47,298 bases of DNA from Bacteriovoracaceae bacterium (GTDB taxonomy: Bacteria; Bdellovibrionota; Bacteriovoracia; Bacteriovoracales; Bacteriovoracaceae). The stretch is taken from positions 1-47,298 of the forward strand of contig JAGSHI010000011.1 of assembly GCA_023954635.1 (NCBI GenBank). The letters are read 5' to 3'. Positions within the stretch are counted from its first letter, which is position 1; each line of letters begins with the position of its first letter. The translations under genes and the position numbers were made by a program. Below the pieces are notes generated by a model that saw only the letters and a program-made list of their open reading frames with translations, searched no databases and was not told where the DNA came from. This document shows positions 1-7,442 of the stretch, piece by piece.

Positions 1-498
1 GGCGGTGGAATTAACATCGGCGGCGGTCTCGGTGGAGGCTTTAACGGTGGCATCGGTGGTTACCCAGGAATGGGTGGCGGATTTAATGGTGGCGGCATGG
101 GCGGCTATCCTTATGGTGGATTCGGTGGACCAGGAATGATTAACGGTGGAATGGGACTCGGTATGGGTGGAAATGTAGGCTTCCCTAGTGGATCTTATTG
201 GAACAATACTGGAGGCTGGGGCGGTGCCGGCGGTGCTGGTGGTTACAACCAGTATCAGCAACAACAGCAGCTAGCAATGGATAGAAATTCCTATGGTCAA
301 AGAGTTCAAATGGCGAACCAACAAACTATGGGTGCTTCTCAACGAGCGATGTATCAAAACTACATGAACATGGGTCAAAACATGCATTCGGGTGGTTACG
401 GATACGGCGGATACGGTGGAGTTTACGGTGGTTACCCATACGGAATGGGTGGTATCGGACTTAACTTCTCAGTAGGTGGACAAGCGGGTTGGTACTAA
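1..498 (+). CDS. Gly/Tyr-rich low-complexity protein, 5' end outside window
   Basis: The frame ending at TAA 496-498 is open to base 1, so the gene is cut by the window edge; the ATG at 70 is internal to the Gly-rich frame and probably not the start. The visible 165 residues have three zones: an N-terminal zone dominated by GG-x and GGF/GGY/GGM units, a middle zone (about bases 250-390) rich in Gln, Asn and Met including a run of five Gln, and a C-terminal zone of GGYGG repeats ending in Gly-Trp-Tyr. No enzyme motif or membrane helix is visible. Such composition is typical of secreted, surface or self-assembling proteins, but the missing N-terminus hides any signal peptide. Function is unknown. 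It runs convergently into the next gene with 3 bases between stop codons. Confidence 0.75.
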   Translation, partial: GGGINIGGGLGGGFNGGIGGYPGMGGGFNGGGMGGYPYGGFGGPGMINGGMGLGMGGNVGFPSGSYWNNTGGWGGAGGAGGYNQYQQQQQLAMDRNSYGQRVQMANQQTMGASQRAMYQNYMNMGQNMHSGGYGYGGYGGVYGGYPYGMGGIGLNFSVGGQAGWY

Positions 499-508
499 GT
501 ACTAACCC
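486..508. other. Near-perfect palindrome covering the facing stop codons of two convergent genes
   Basis: The arms 486-496 (GGGTTGGTACT) and 498-508 (AGTACTAACCC) are complementary over 11 positions with one G-T pair, and the palindrome contains both stop codons. A second hairpin, CATGAGA 517-523 with TCTCATG 531-537, lies just inside the minus-strand gene. There is no long T-run, so this is at best a candidate bidirectional 3'-end signal. Confidence 0.45.
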
Positions 509-921
509 AATTTGTGCATGAGAGTCTTAATCTCATGTCTAAAAATCACCTGAATCTTATTACCATCAATAGTTTTTTCAATCACTCCAGGTCCAAACTT
601 GGGGTGATCTATAATATCGCCAGCAATATATTCAGCTTTTGGAGAGTAGTCTTGTGATTTTGCATCTGACTTTCCAACGGCTTCAAGCCATAGGTCAGCA
701 ATTGATTCTTTTGATTTTCTCTGCTTAGTAGCACCTTTAGCTTTTACTTTTTTGGCACCAACTGTAGATGGGTCTTTGTAATTATGTTTACCATTACAAG
801 TCTTACACTCTACCTTTCCAATATTTGCATCATCTTTCATCGTTACGATAATATGAGCAAGAGTAAGTTTGCATTTATTGCAATAGGAGAGAACTTCTTT
901 TCCGACGCCAAGGGCAGACAT
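502..921 (-). CDS. Zinc-ribbon protein with UvrD/PcrA C-terminal-like Tudor segment
   Basis: This 139-residue protein has two CxxC pairs (residues 14-17 and 39-42) forming a likely zinc ribbon, then a Lys/Ser-rich basic linker (about 55-75). The C-terminal segment (about residues 100-139) has a Gly-Asp-x-x-x-His-x-x-Phe-Gly-x-Gly-Val pattern followed by a short beta pattern and Ile-Lys-Thr-Leu. That layout resembles the Tudor-like C-terminal domain of UvrD/PcrA helicases, which contacts RNA polymerase. No helicase motif is present. The start ATG at 921 has AAAGG a few bases upstream. The gene is divergent from uvrC with under 60 bases between them. A role in transcription or repair is inferred from domain resemblance and position only; an ordinary small zinc-ribbon regulator is the alternative. 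Confidence 0.8.
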   Translation of the reverse strand: MSALGVGKEVLSYCNKCKLTLAHIIVTMKDDANIGKVECKTCNGKHNYKDPSTVGAKKVKAKGATKQRKSKESIADLWLEAVGKSDAKSQDYSPKAEYIAGDIIDHPKFGPGVIEKTIDGNKIQVIFRHEIKTLMHKLG

Positions 922-978
922 AATGAACCTTTATTTAACGATTTAAGTTAAAACAGACTAGGTTGCAAGGAGTCGAAA

Positions 979-2871
979 GTAAAGGCAGAACGCATATTAA
1001 AACTACTTGAAAAAGCGAAGAGTCTCCCTGTAAAACCAGGGTGTTACCTCATGAAGAAATCTTCTGGAGAGGTGATTTATGTTGGTAAGGCTAAGTCTCT
1101 CAAGTCTAGAGTTTCGAGTTACTTTAACAACTCAGCAAAATCCCCAAAAACAGAGATTTTAGTTTCTCATATAAGAGACTTTGAGTTCTTAATAACGAAG
1201 TCTGATACTGAAGCATTCGTTCTTGAGAATAACCTTATTAAGAAACATTCCCCGAAATATAATATTCGATTAAAAGACGATAAATCTTATCCTTATGTTC
1301 TTGTTGATCATAATGAACCTTTCCCTAGGCTTCAGTATGTAAGGAGATTTAAAAGAACTAAGGGGAAAGAAATTTTTGGGCCTTTTGTTGTAGGTAGTAA
1401 TATCTCAGAAGTTATTCGTATTGCCACAAAATCATTTGGTCTAAGAGATTGTTCTCTTCGAGAATTTAAAAGTAGGAAAGAGCCTTGCCTCTTATATCAG
1501 ATGCATCAGTGTAGTGCTCCTTGTGTTGAAAAAATTAGCGAAGAGGAATACAAAAAAGATCTCGACCTCGTTTTAAATTTATTTAAAGGGAAGGGAAACA
1601 AATCAATAAAGTTTTTAGAAAAGAAAATGCACGAAGCAGCTGACATAGAGCTGTTCGAAAAAGCCGGAATGATTCGAGATAACATTACAGTCTTAAATGA
1701 TTTTCTAAATGTTTCTATTCAAGAAAACGTAGAATTTGAAAAAGGTCCCAAAAATATCGATGTCTTTGGCTTTCACATTGGAGAGTTTGATATTGATATG
1801 GCCATCTATATGGTTCGAAATGGAATTTTACTCGGACATAAAAACTTCAATTTTCCAATTGTTGACTTGAATGATGAAATTAACTTAGAACTCGAAACTT
1901 TTCTTTTTCAATACTATTCTTCAACTCAAGATACTTTACCAGATGTCATATTTGTTCCTGAGGAATTTAAAACTGATAAGTCATTCGTCGATGCTGTTTT
2001 TGAAATAAATCAGTCAATGAAAGTTAAAAAACCAACTAAGAAATATGGGCAGTTAATGAAACTGGCAATTGACCAGGCCTTTGAACATCAAAGGGTAAGA
2101 CTTTCTAATCAAGAAAGTATTTATGTGGGACTAAATAAACTTGCTGATCTTCTTGGTATGCGTGAACGTCCTGTCGTTTTAGAATGTTATGACGTTGCTG
2201 TTTTTCAAGGGACATCTCCAACAGCTGCACAAATTGTTTTTCATAATGGAAAACCAGATAGAAAAAACTATCGTCACTATGGACTTGAGGTTAGAGAAGA
2301 AGGAAATAACGACTTTGCAATGATGAAAGAACTTATGCGAAGAAGAATTCCAAAAGGGAATCTTCCTGATGTCTTCATTGTAGACGGCGGAAAAGGTCAG
2401 GTAAGTTCTCTACTTGAAGTTTTAAGAGAAGAAAATATTGATATTCCAGTTTGCGGAATAGCTAAATCTAAGAGTGGTAAAAAAGATTCATTTAAAAGTT
2501 TATCTGTCTCTAAAACAGAAGAGAGATTGATTATCCCTGGCAGAGTTAATCCATATATACTTTCAAAAAATATGTCTTTGTTTAGGATAATCACCCAAAT
2601 GAGAGATGAGGCCCATAGGTTTTCAAGAAGGCTTCATCATAAAAAAGAAAAAGGACGTGTGATTACTTCTTGGTTAGATGAAATCGATGGAATTGGTCCT
2701 AAAACTCGACAAAAAATTCTTAAAAAAATGGATTTGAGTATAGATGAATTGGCCGAATTATCTGTAATGGAATTGAGAACTAAGTTTGAACTAACTGAAA
2801 AAATAGCTATCAATATCTTTGAATATCTCAAACAAGGGGACCAGGATGGGAGTCCCGATCCCAATGTTTGA
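979..2871 (+). CDS. uvrC: UvrABC excinuclease subunit C
   Basis: UvrC makes the incisions on both sides of a lesion in nucleotide excision repair. From the first in-frame ATG (1051) the protein reads GEVIYVGKAKSLKSRV, but the GIY half of the N-terminal GIY-YIG nuclease (PGCYLMKK) is encoded upstream of or across that ATG, so the real start must be earlier. The frame is open back to TAA 949-951 and contains no ATG, GTG or TTG. Position 979 (GTA), 6 bases after AAGGAG 967-972, is given as the likely start region; ATA 994 is another candidate. Four Cys (about 158, 170, 178, 182 from 979) have the 12-8-4 spacing of the E. coli UvrC Fe-S ligands. A UVR-like segment, the RNase H-like second nuclease region (DVAVFQG, FIVDGGKGQ) and a C-terminal helix-hairpin-helix (IDGIGPKTRQKIL) follow. 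Length about 630 aa fits the family. Confidence 0.95.
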   Translation, partial: VKAERILKLLEKAKSLPVKPGCYLMKKSSGEVIYVGKAKSLKSRVSSYFNNSAKSPKTEILVSHIRDFEFLITKSDTEAFVLENNLIKKHSPKYNIRLKDDKSYPYVLVDHNEPFPRLQYVRRFKRTKGKEIFGPFVVGSNISEVIRIATKSFGLRDCSLREFKSRKEPCLLYQMHQCSAPCVEKISEEEYKKDLDLVLNLFKGKGNKSIKFLEKKMHEAADIELFEKAGMIRDNITVLNDFLNVSIQENVEFEKGPKNIDVFGFHIGEFDIDMAIYMVRNGILLGHKNFNFPIVDLNDEINLELETFLFQYYSSTQDTLPDVIFVPEEFKTDKSFVDAVFEINQSMKVKKPTKKYGQLMKLAIDQAFEHQRVRLSNQESIYVGLNKLADLLGMRERPVVLECYDVAVFQGTSPTAAQIVFHNGKPDRKNYRHYGLEVREEGNNDFAMMKELMRRRIPKGNLPDVFIVDGGKGQVSSLLEVLREENIDIPVCGIAKSKSGKKDSFKSLSVSKTEERLIIPGRVNPYILSKNMSLFRIITQMRDEAHRFSRRLHHKKEKGRVITSWLDEIDGIGPKTRQKILKKMDLSIDELAELSVMELRTKFELTEKIAINIFEYLKQGDQDGSPDPNV

Positions 2872-2876
2872 AGATA

Positions 2877-3089
2877 TCAATTGAGTACGTGGATTTTCTT
2901 CCGATTTCCAGAACCGCATTCTGGACACCGGGCCGTTTCCTGTACTACAAGATTTTTGTAATCAGATAAATGTGAAAGAATTAGTTTTGTGCCACAAACT
3001 TGGCAGTTACAGATAATTTTTTTCACTTGTTCTATGTCGCCGAAATATTCTTCGAACTTCTCAAACTTAAAATCAGTATCAAATGGCAT
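2877..3089 (-). CDS. Small zinc-ribbon protein
   Basis: A 70-residue protein with a CxC/CxxC cluster (CNCQVC) around residues 27-32 and CPEC around residues 54-57, the pattern of a single zinc ribbon whose halves are separated by about 20 residues. The N-terminus is acidic and aromatic (DFKFEKFEEYF). No signal peptide is visible, so it is cytoplasmic. The ATG at 3089 is preceded on the minus strand by AGGAG, a good ribosome binding site. The gene ends 5 bases from the uvrC stop codon and faces it. Function is unknown; proteins of this size and form are often regulators or accessory factors, but nothing in the sequence decides this. Confidence 0.75.
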   Translation of the reverse strand: MPFDTDFKFEKFEEYFGDIEQVKKIICNCQVCGTKLILSHLSDYKNLVVQETARCPECGSGNRKKIHVLN

Positions 3090-3257
3090 ACTGGATACTC
3101 CTGTTAGAAGGTCGCAGGGTTTATAAAGCAGAGTTAACCTTCATATTTAACTCTTCGGGCGATTATCTAAAGGCTTTACTGTCTGCCTCTTAAATGTCAC
3201 TTTGGGGGGGAATTTACCTATCGGAAATTTTGTTCCGGTCCAACTAGTTGGAAATAC

Positions 3258-4097
3258 ATGAATTTTGAGACTGAATTCACCAGATTAAGAGAGACACGTC
3301 TAAAAGAGTTTGAAAAAGAACAGAAAATGACTTTTTCGCGAGCTCTCCTGGGTGGTTCTGCATGGTTTCTCACCGAGCTTCCTGAAGAAGAAGAGTCTGC
3401 TGAAATCTCTCAAGCTGAAACAGAAGAAGTCGCTAAGGAAGTTGTAGAAGAGGATGACTTCAATCCTCTCTCAGAAAAGTCTCATCTATTTGAATCATTA
3501 GAAAAATTCGCTAAAAAAGAAACAGAATCAAAAGTTGTTGGTGAAAAAATTATTAGTCTTGAAGGTGGGCAAGTCGAAGTCAAAGAGGATGAAACTTCTT
3601 ACGTTGAACTTAAGTGTAGTTCTACGGAGAGCTTTAAGAGCCAGCTTGAAGGAATTGAAGTTTTAAATCAAAACTACTCAGGTGTTAAATGCCTCTTTCT
3701 AGGGGATACTCCTCACGTCGGAGAAGATGATCTTCTCATGAAGATGATTGGGGCCATGAAGTTAGAAACTGGAGAGTATCTAAGAATGCCTCTCGATAAT
3801 ATTTCTCAGGACTCAGATGAGTTTGGTGACTTATGTCTTGGACTAAAAATTGTTAACCCTGAAGTAATTGTCACTATGGGTGCTGTGGCCACGAATGTAA
3901 TGCTTGGGAAGAAAGAGCGACTCTCTAGAGTTCACGGAGAACTTAGGGATAAGACTGTAAAGTTCAGTGATGGTGTTACTTTGAGCTATAAGATGATTCC
4001 TATTTTTCACCCTGATTATCTCAAAATAAACCCTAAAATGAAGAGGACTGCCTGGTCTGATCTTCAAAAAGTTATGAAGCTCATCGGAAAAATGTAG
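3258..4097 (+). CDS. Degenerate uracil-DNA glycosylase-like (family 4 fold) protein
   Basis: The 279-residue protein has an acidic N-terminal half (Glu-rich around residues 45-75) and a C-terminal half resembling family-4 uracil-DNA glycosylases. There is a strand-turn GDTPHVGEDDLL near residue 148 where the family has GEAPGxxED, a VTMGAVATNVMLG segment where the family has its LG.xA..LLG helix, and HPDYLKINP near residue 250 in the place of the HPS/HPA leucine-loop motif, followed by the usual Lys-x-x-x-Trp-x-Asp-Leu helix. The GxPFVG segment and the Cys ligands for the Fe-S cluster are not present. The fold is therefore likely but uracil-excision activity is doubtful. It stands alone, with its own ATG, beside other repair genes. 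It could be a structural or regulatory derivative. Confidence 0.65.
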   Translation: MNFETEFTRLRETRLKEFEKEQKMTFSRALLGGSAWFLTELPEEEESAEISQAETEEVAKEVVEEDDFNPLSEKSHLFESLEKFAKKETESKVVGEKIISLEGGQVEVKEDETSYVELKCSSTESFKSQLEGIEVLNQNYSGVKCLFLGDTPHVGEDDLLMKMIGAMKLETGEYLRMPLDNISQDSDEFGDLCLGLKIVNPEVIVTMGAVATNVMLGKKERLSRVHGELRDKTVKFSDGVTLSYKMIPIFHPDYLKINPKMKRTAWSDLQKVMKLIGKM

Positions 4098-4197
4098 GTT
4101 TACGACTGTTTTGATCTGTTATTTCCCCCTTTCCTTTGCCACGAGTTAAGTTTAAAATTTAGTAAGCTACGACGTTACCAAGGATGGTTGTCTTTTC

Positions 4198-5415
4198 ATG
4201 ATGAAAAAGTCGTTTTTAATATCTTTATTTATTTGCAGCTTCATTTCTTTTGAAGCTTGGAGTGCCAAATCAAGGCCCGTCTATAGAAAGAGTTTTCTCT
4301 CTCAGAGAAAGCAACCCCTTATCAGAGTAAGAGTTCGTAAAAGATTGAAAAATGTATTTGTAAGTGGAATGGATTTAAAAAGAAAAATTCATGTAAATAA
4401 ATCGAGTAAATTGTTTAAAGGCAAAAAGGCCATTCGTTTTAATTGCCGAGGATTTGGTAAGAAGAATCGAGGGAAACTTAAGTCACCTGTTCTCTTAGCT
4501 TCACTTAAATCTCAGACAGGACTTCTCTCTCTTGGGAAAGAGAAATATCAAGGTGAGATACTGGTTGTTGCAAATCACAGCAAACCAGCTTGTGATGTGA
4601 TTAATCAAATACCTATTGAAAGTTATATAAGTTCTCTTCTCTCAAAAGAAATGAATTCTAAATGGTCACTTGAAGCATTAAAGGCACAAGCCGTTGCCGC
4701 TAGAACTTATGCTCTTCATAAAATGAAAAGTAATCAAGTCTCGAGGGGAGAGGGTCATGAAGTTCATTATGATTTAGAATCTTCCGAGAAACACCAAGTT
4801 GGAGGATCGTTCTTTGATGCCACTAGAAAAACAGAACTTGCCTCTAGGTCGACTCAAGGTGAAGTTCTTCTTGGACCAGACAAGCATTTAAAACCAATTT
4901 TCTTTCATGCGAGTTGTGGAGGGAAGACGTTAAAGCCTGATCAAGTTTGGGAAAATCATGTCGATGGTTATGAATCTGTGGATTGTCGTTATTGTTTAAC
5001 TTCTCCAAAAAGAAAATGGGACAAAAAAATTGTATACAGGCGTTTAGTTAGCTTTATTAAGTGGGCAGGTCGAAAGGGGCTCCTTAGAAAGCAGCTAGTC
5101 TTTACTGCTGGCGAAAAAATTAGAATTGCTCCAGATAGACCAGATAATAATGTATTAAGATTCTATGTTGGAGAAGAGCTACATCTAATAGAGAAGTCGG
5201 ATTTTAGAAGATATTTTGGACGGGTCCTTTTTCCTTCTAATTACTTCTATGTAAAGTTTAATGGACGAAAAGGATTACGAGTTCGTGGAAATGGAAATGG
5301 ACACGGAGTTGGTCTTTGCCAAGTTGGAGCTTACGACTTAGCGAGGAAAGGAAAAACCTACAAAGAGATTCTCTCTCATTATTTTCCAAATCATAAAATT
5401 AAAAAAATGTATTAA
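4198..5415 (+). CDS. SpoIID/LytB-domain exported protein
   Basis: The 405-residue protein begins with a signal peptide (MMKKSFLISLFICSFISFEAWSA) and a very basic stretch (about residues 22-75). The SpoIID core begins near residue 138 with IPIESYISSLLSKEM, then LKAQAVAARTYAL, a Cys-Gly-Gly motif (HASCGGKTLKP) and the C-terminal GNGHGVGLCQVGAYDLA motif that defines the family. In spore formers SpoIID is a lytic transglycosylase acting on denuded glycan; in non-sporulating Gram-negatives related proteins are cell-wall enzymes or binding proteins. Two tandem ATGs (4198 and 4201) are possible starts; AAGGATGG lies upstream. It is a single gene followed by strong hairpins. A peptidoglycan-remodelling role is inferred from the family. 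Confidence 0.88.
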   Translation: MMKKSFLISLFICSFISFEAWSAKSRPVYRKSFLSQRKQPLIRVRVRKRLKNVFVSGMDLKRKIHVNKSSKLFKGKKAIRFNCRGFGKKNRGKLKSPVLLASLKSQTGLLSLGKEKYQGEILVVANHSKPACDVINQIPIESYISSLLSKEMNSKWSLEALKAQAVAARTYALHKMKSNQVSRGEGHEVHYDLESSEKHQVGGSFFDATRKTELASRSTQGEVLLGPDKHLKPIFFHASCGGKTLKPDQVWENHVDGYESVDCRYCLTSPKRKWDKKIVYRRLVSFIKWAGRKGLLRKQLVFTAGEKIRIAPDRPDNNVLRFYVGEELHLIEKSDFRRYFGRVLFPSNYFYVKFNGRKGLRVRGNGNGHGVGLCQVGAYDLARKGKTYKEILSHYFPNHKIKKMY

Positions 5416-5430
5416 GAAATTTATTTAGAA

Positions 5431-5478
5431 CTTTTTTAGTGGGACAAAACATACTTTTGCCTTGTCCCACCTAAAAAG
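5431..5478. terminator. Long hairpin between convergent genes
   Basis: CTTTTTTAGTGGGACAA (5431-5447) pairs with TTGTCCCACCTAAAAAG (5462-5478) nearly throughout, giving a stem of about 16 pairs with a loop near 5448-5461. Its A/T-rich base puts U-runs on either strand, as expected for a bidirectional terminator between 4198-5415 and 5551-6135. Confidence 0.7.
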
Positions 5479-5505
5479 AGGGAGAGAGTATTGAGGTCTT
5501 TTTAG

Positions 5506-5529
5506 TCCCGCCAGTTTTCACTGACGGGA
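5506..5529. terminator. Second hairpin between convergent genes
   Basis: TCCCG-C-CAGT (5506-5515) pairs with ACTG-A-CGGGA (5520-5529) around a TTTC loop with one mismatch. It lies just beyond the 3' end of the minus-strand lipoprotein gene and probably assists termination there. Confidence 0.5.
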
Positions 5530-5550
5530 TAATTATTTATTCTTTGGGAA

Positions 5551-6135
5551 TTATTGCTGGCAAACTCTAGTAAAAGATCTACCATCTTGACCAAAGCTTG
5601 AGTTAGTAAATCTAACGTTAGCTTGATCAACGTTTCCATATGAACAGGAAACTGAAGTATTAAGTGTGGCGAAGTCCAAGTAAAAATTTGTTAATTGGGC
5701 ATCTCCACCAATGAACCATGAAAATTGTCCTCTAATTGCACACAATGATAAGTGAACGTTAAAAGTGTTTCCACCTGTTTGAGTAACAACCATGAGGTCT
5801 TTAAATCCTGCATTCACACCAAAGTATGTTTGGTTTGAAGCTCCAGCTGCTCCACCTGGAGTCATAGCTCCTGAGATCGTGTTACCTTGACTAGCGGCAA
5901 CTTGCAGTTGGAAGTTTTGATCAACTCTTTGACCAGACTCACAAGGAAACTGGGCCTTGATTTGATTATAATCATTTTGTTGTTGTGGATTTGAAAAGAT
6001 CGGTGATGTTCCAGTTACATCTGCCGAGTTTGTTTGATTTTTCTTACCACCACATGATGTAAGCACCATGCACGAAAGTCCAAGAAGCAATGCTCCTTTA
6101 ACCATCCTTTTGATTTCTACATTCTTCGTTTTCAT
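5551..6135 (-). CDS. Small lipoprotein of unknown function
   Basis: A 194-residue protein with a Lys-rich n-region, a hydrophobic stretch (GALLLGLSCMV) and a lipobox LTSC followed by GGKK, giving a lipidated Cys near residue 28. The mature part is Asn/Gln/Ser/Thr-rich with a QQQN stretch and beta-like strands, plus four Cys (in PCESG, LCAIR, SCSYG and RVCQQ) that could form two disulfides. No known domain was recognised. The ATG at 6135 has a strong ribosome binding site (AGGAGAGAGG on the minus strand). It is transcribed alone, divergent from the 4-TM protein gene. The absence of Asp immediately after the Cys favours outer-membrane sorting if enterobacterial rules apply. Confidence 0.8.
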   Translation of the reverse strand: MKTKNVEIKRMVKGALLLGLSCMVLTSCGGKKNQTNSADVTGTSPIFSNPQQQNDYNQIKAQFPCESGQRVDQNFQLQVAASQGNTISGAMTPGGAAGASNQTYFGVNAGFKDLMVVTQTGGNTFNVHLSLCAIRGQFSWFIGGDAQLTNFYLDFATLNTSVSCSYGNVDQANVRFTNSSFGQDGRSFTRVCQQ

Positions 6136-6408
6136 ACCTCTCTCCTTAACAAGAAACTAAACTTTAAGATTGTTTGCCTTATGTAATGCATGACGCGTGC
6201 CAAAACTGGCCAGAGGGATTAGCCAATCTGGTTTAGTAATATTAGGTGTTTAGAGCCTAGGTTTCCAAATTATGATCAGATCGGTGACATTCTCGTGAGC
6301 AGGTGTTTAATACTTAGACACTTTTAAGAGGAAATTGAATAAATTTAGTAAGTAGAAATTTCCATAGCTTATGCACTTTATCGTCTCAGGTTACAATAAA
6401 GACTGACT
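6136..6408. other. Divergent intergenic region with a 9-base repeat and weak hairpin
   Basis: These 273 bases separate the lipoprotein and 4-TM protein genes. AGGTGTTTA occurs twice (6244-6252 and 6301-6309). The second copy is the left arm of an imperfect hairpin GTGTTTA / TAGACAC (6303-6321) followed by TTTT. Promoters for both genes must lie here, but no hexamer pair is convincing. Confidence 0.35.
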
Positions 6409-7383
6409 ATGGAAGAGAAATATAAAGCAATATTGTCTGGAAATTGGGCGAAATTCTCCCAATTAAAGAAAAAGCTTCTCAGCACGCTAAGTGATGAAGA
6501 GTCTCGCTTCCGATTAATGACCACTATAAAGATATGCTCAATCCCGCTTATTACCTTCCTTATAATGATGGGCTACCTTTTTGTCGTTTTAAGGATGGAC
6601 CTTTTATTCTTTGAGGCCCACGGAATAGATAATGTTAGCTACTTTAAAGAAACCTTTTACGATTACGTCTTAAAGAATGTCTTGGATTCACTTCCGTACT
6701 TAGGATTGTTCTTTATTTCACTTATCTTTATAGGCGTATATATTGCGAACCTCTTTTTGAGACCTTTCAGGCTAATCTCTGAATATTGCCAAAGGGCAAT
6801 TGAGGGCCCTAATGCTAGTTATGATCCAGATTTCTTTACTGACTTGAAAATTCTAACGAGGTTTTCTGAATACTTTTTTAACTATATGGAAAATGGAGTA
6901 CGTGAAGGGGTTGTTAAACCAACAGTGGTTCCTGCTAAATATACGCGAATACATACTCCAGTTTTTGAAAAGGATTTCTTTATCCAGTTTTCATTTCTCA
7001 TCGTCCTAACATCAATTGTTGTTGGGGTTGGGCTTAACCTTGCGGCTGTTGAAATTCACGAAGGACTTATTTCACTTGCCCACGAAATTCTTCAACCTAG
7101 TACTATAGTCAAACATTACCTTGAGCAGCAGGCACTTTTACTGCAAGAGGTTCTCGTATTTGTGACAACTCTACATATTATTCTTTATATATTCTTGGCC
7201 ATACACCTTTATGGAAAGATATCTGCACCGGCGTTTGGCATTTTTGCCACAATGCGCTCATTTATAAAAGGCAACTATTCGTCTCGAATTCACCTCATAG
7301 GGCATTATTATTTAAGGCCACACTGCAGGGCGATTAACAAATATCTTGATCATTTAGTGAAAAATTATGCCATGAAAGATTGA
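6409..7383 (+). CDS. Four-TM inner-membrane protein with two HAMP-like repeats
   Basis: The 324-residue protein has four hydrophobic helices at about residues 43-66, 88-113, 190-212 and 244-268. After the second helix comes LRPFRLISEYCQRAIEG..., and after the fourth comes SAPAFGIFATMRSFIKGN...; both have the Pro-then-amphipathic-helix form of HAMP linkers and end with a helix (FSEYFFNYM, INKYLDHLV). The protein thus looks like two tandem [TM-periplasmic loop-TM-HAMP-like] units with no kinase, cyclase or methyl-accepting output domain. ATG 6409 has no clear Shine-Dalgarno sequence. Function is unknown; a membrane signalling adaptor is one guess. The next gene follows after 59 bases and may be cotranscribed. 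Confidence 0.75.
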   Translation: MEEKYKAILSGNWAKFSQLKKKLLSTLSDEESRFRLMTTIKICSIPLITFLIMMGYLFVVLRMDLLFFEAHGIDNVSYFKETFYDYVLKNVLDSLPYLGLFFISLIFIGVYIANLFLRPFRLISEYCQRAIEGPNASYDPDFFTDLKILTRFSEYFFNYMENGVREGVVKPTVVPAKYTRIHTPVFEKDFFIQFSFLIVLTSIVVGVGLNLAAVEIHEGLISLAHEILQPSTIVKHYLEQQALLLQEVLVFVTTLHIILYIFLAIHLYGKISAPAFGIFATMRSFIKGNYSSRIHLIGHYYLRPHCRAINKYLDHLVKNYAMKD

Positions 7384-7442
7384 TCATTTCGAAAATTCTG
7401 CGAAAATACTCTTAATCTATAAATAACGAAGGAAATTGTAAG

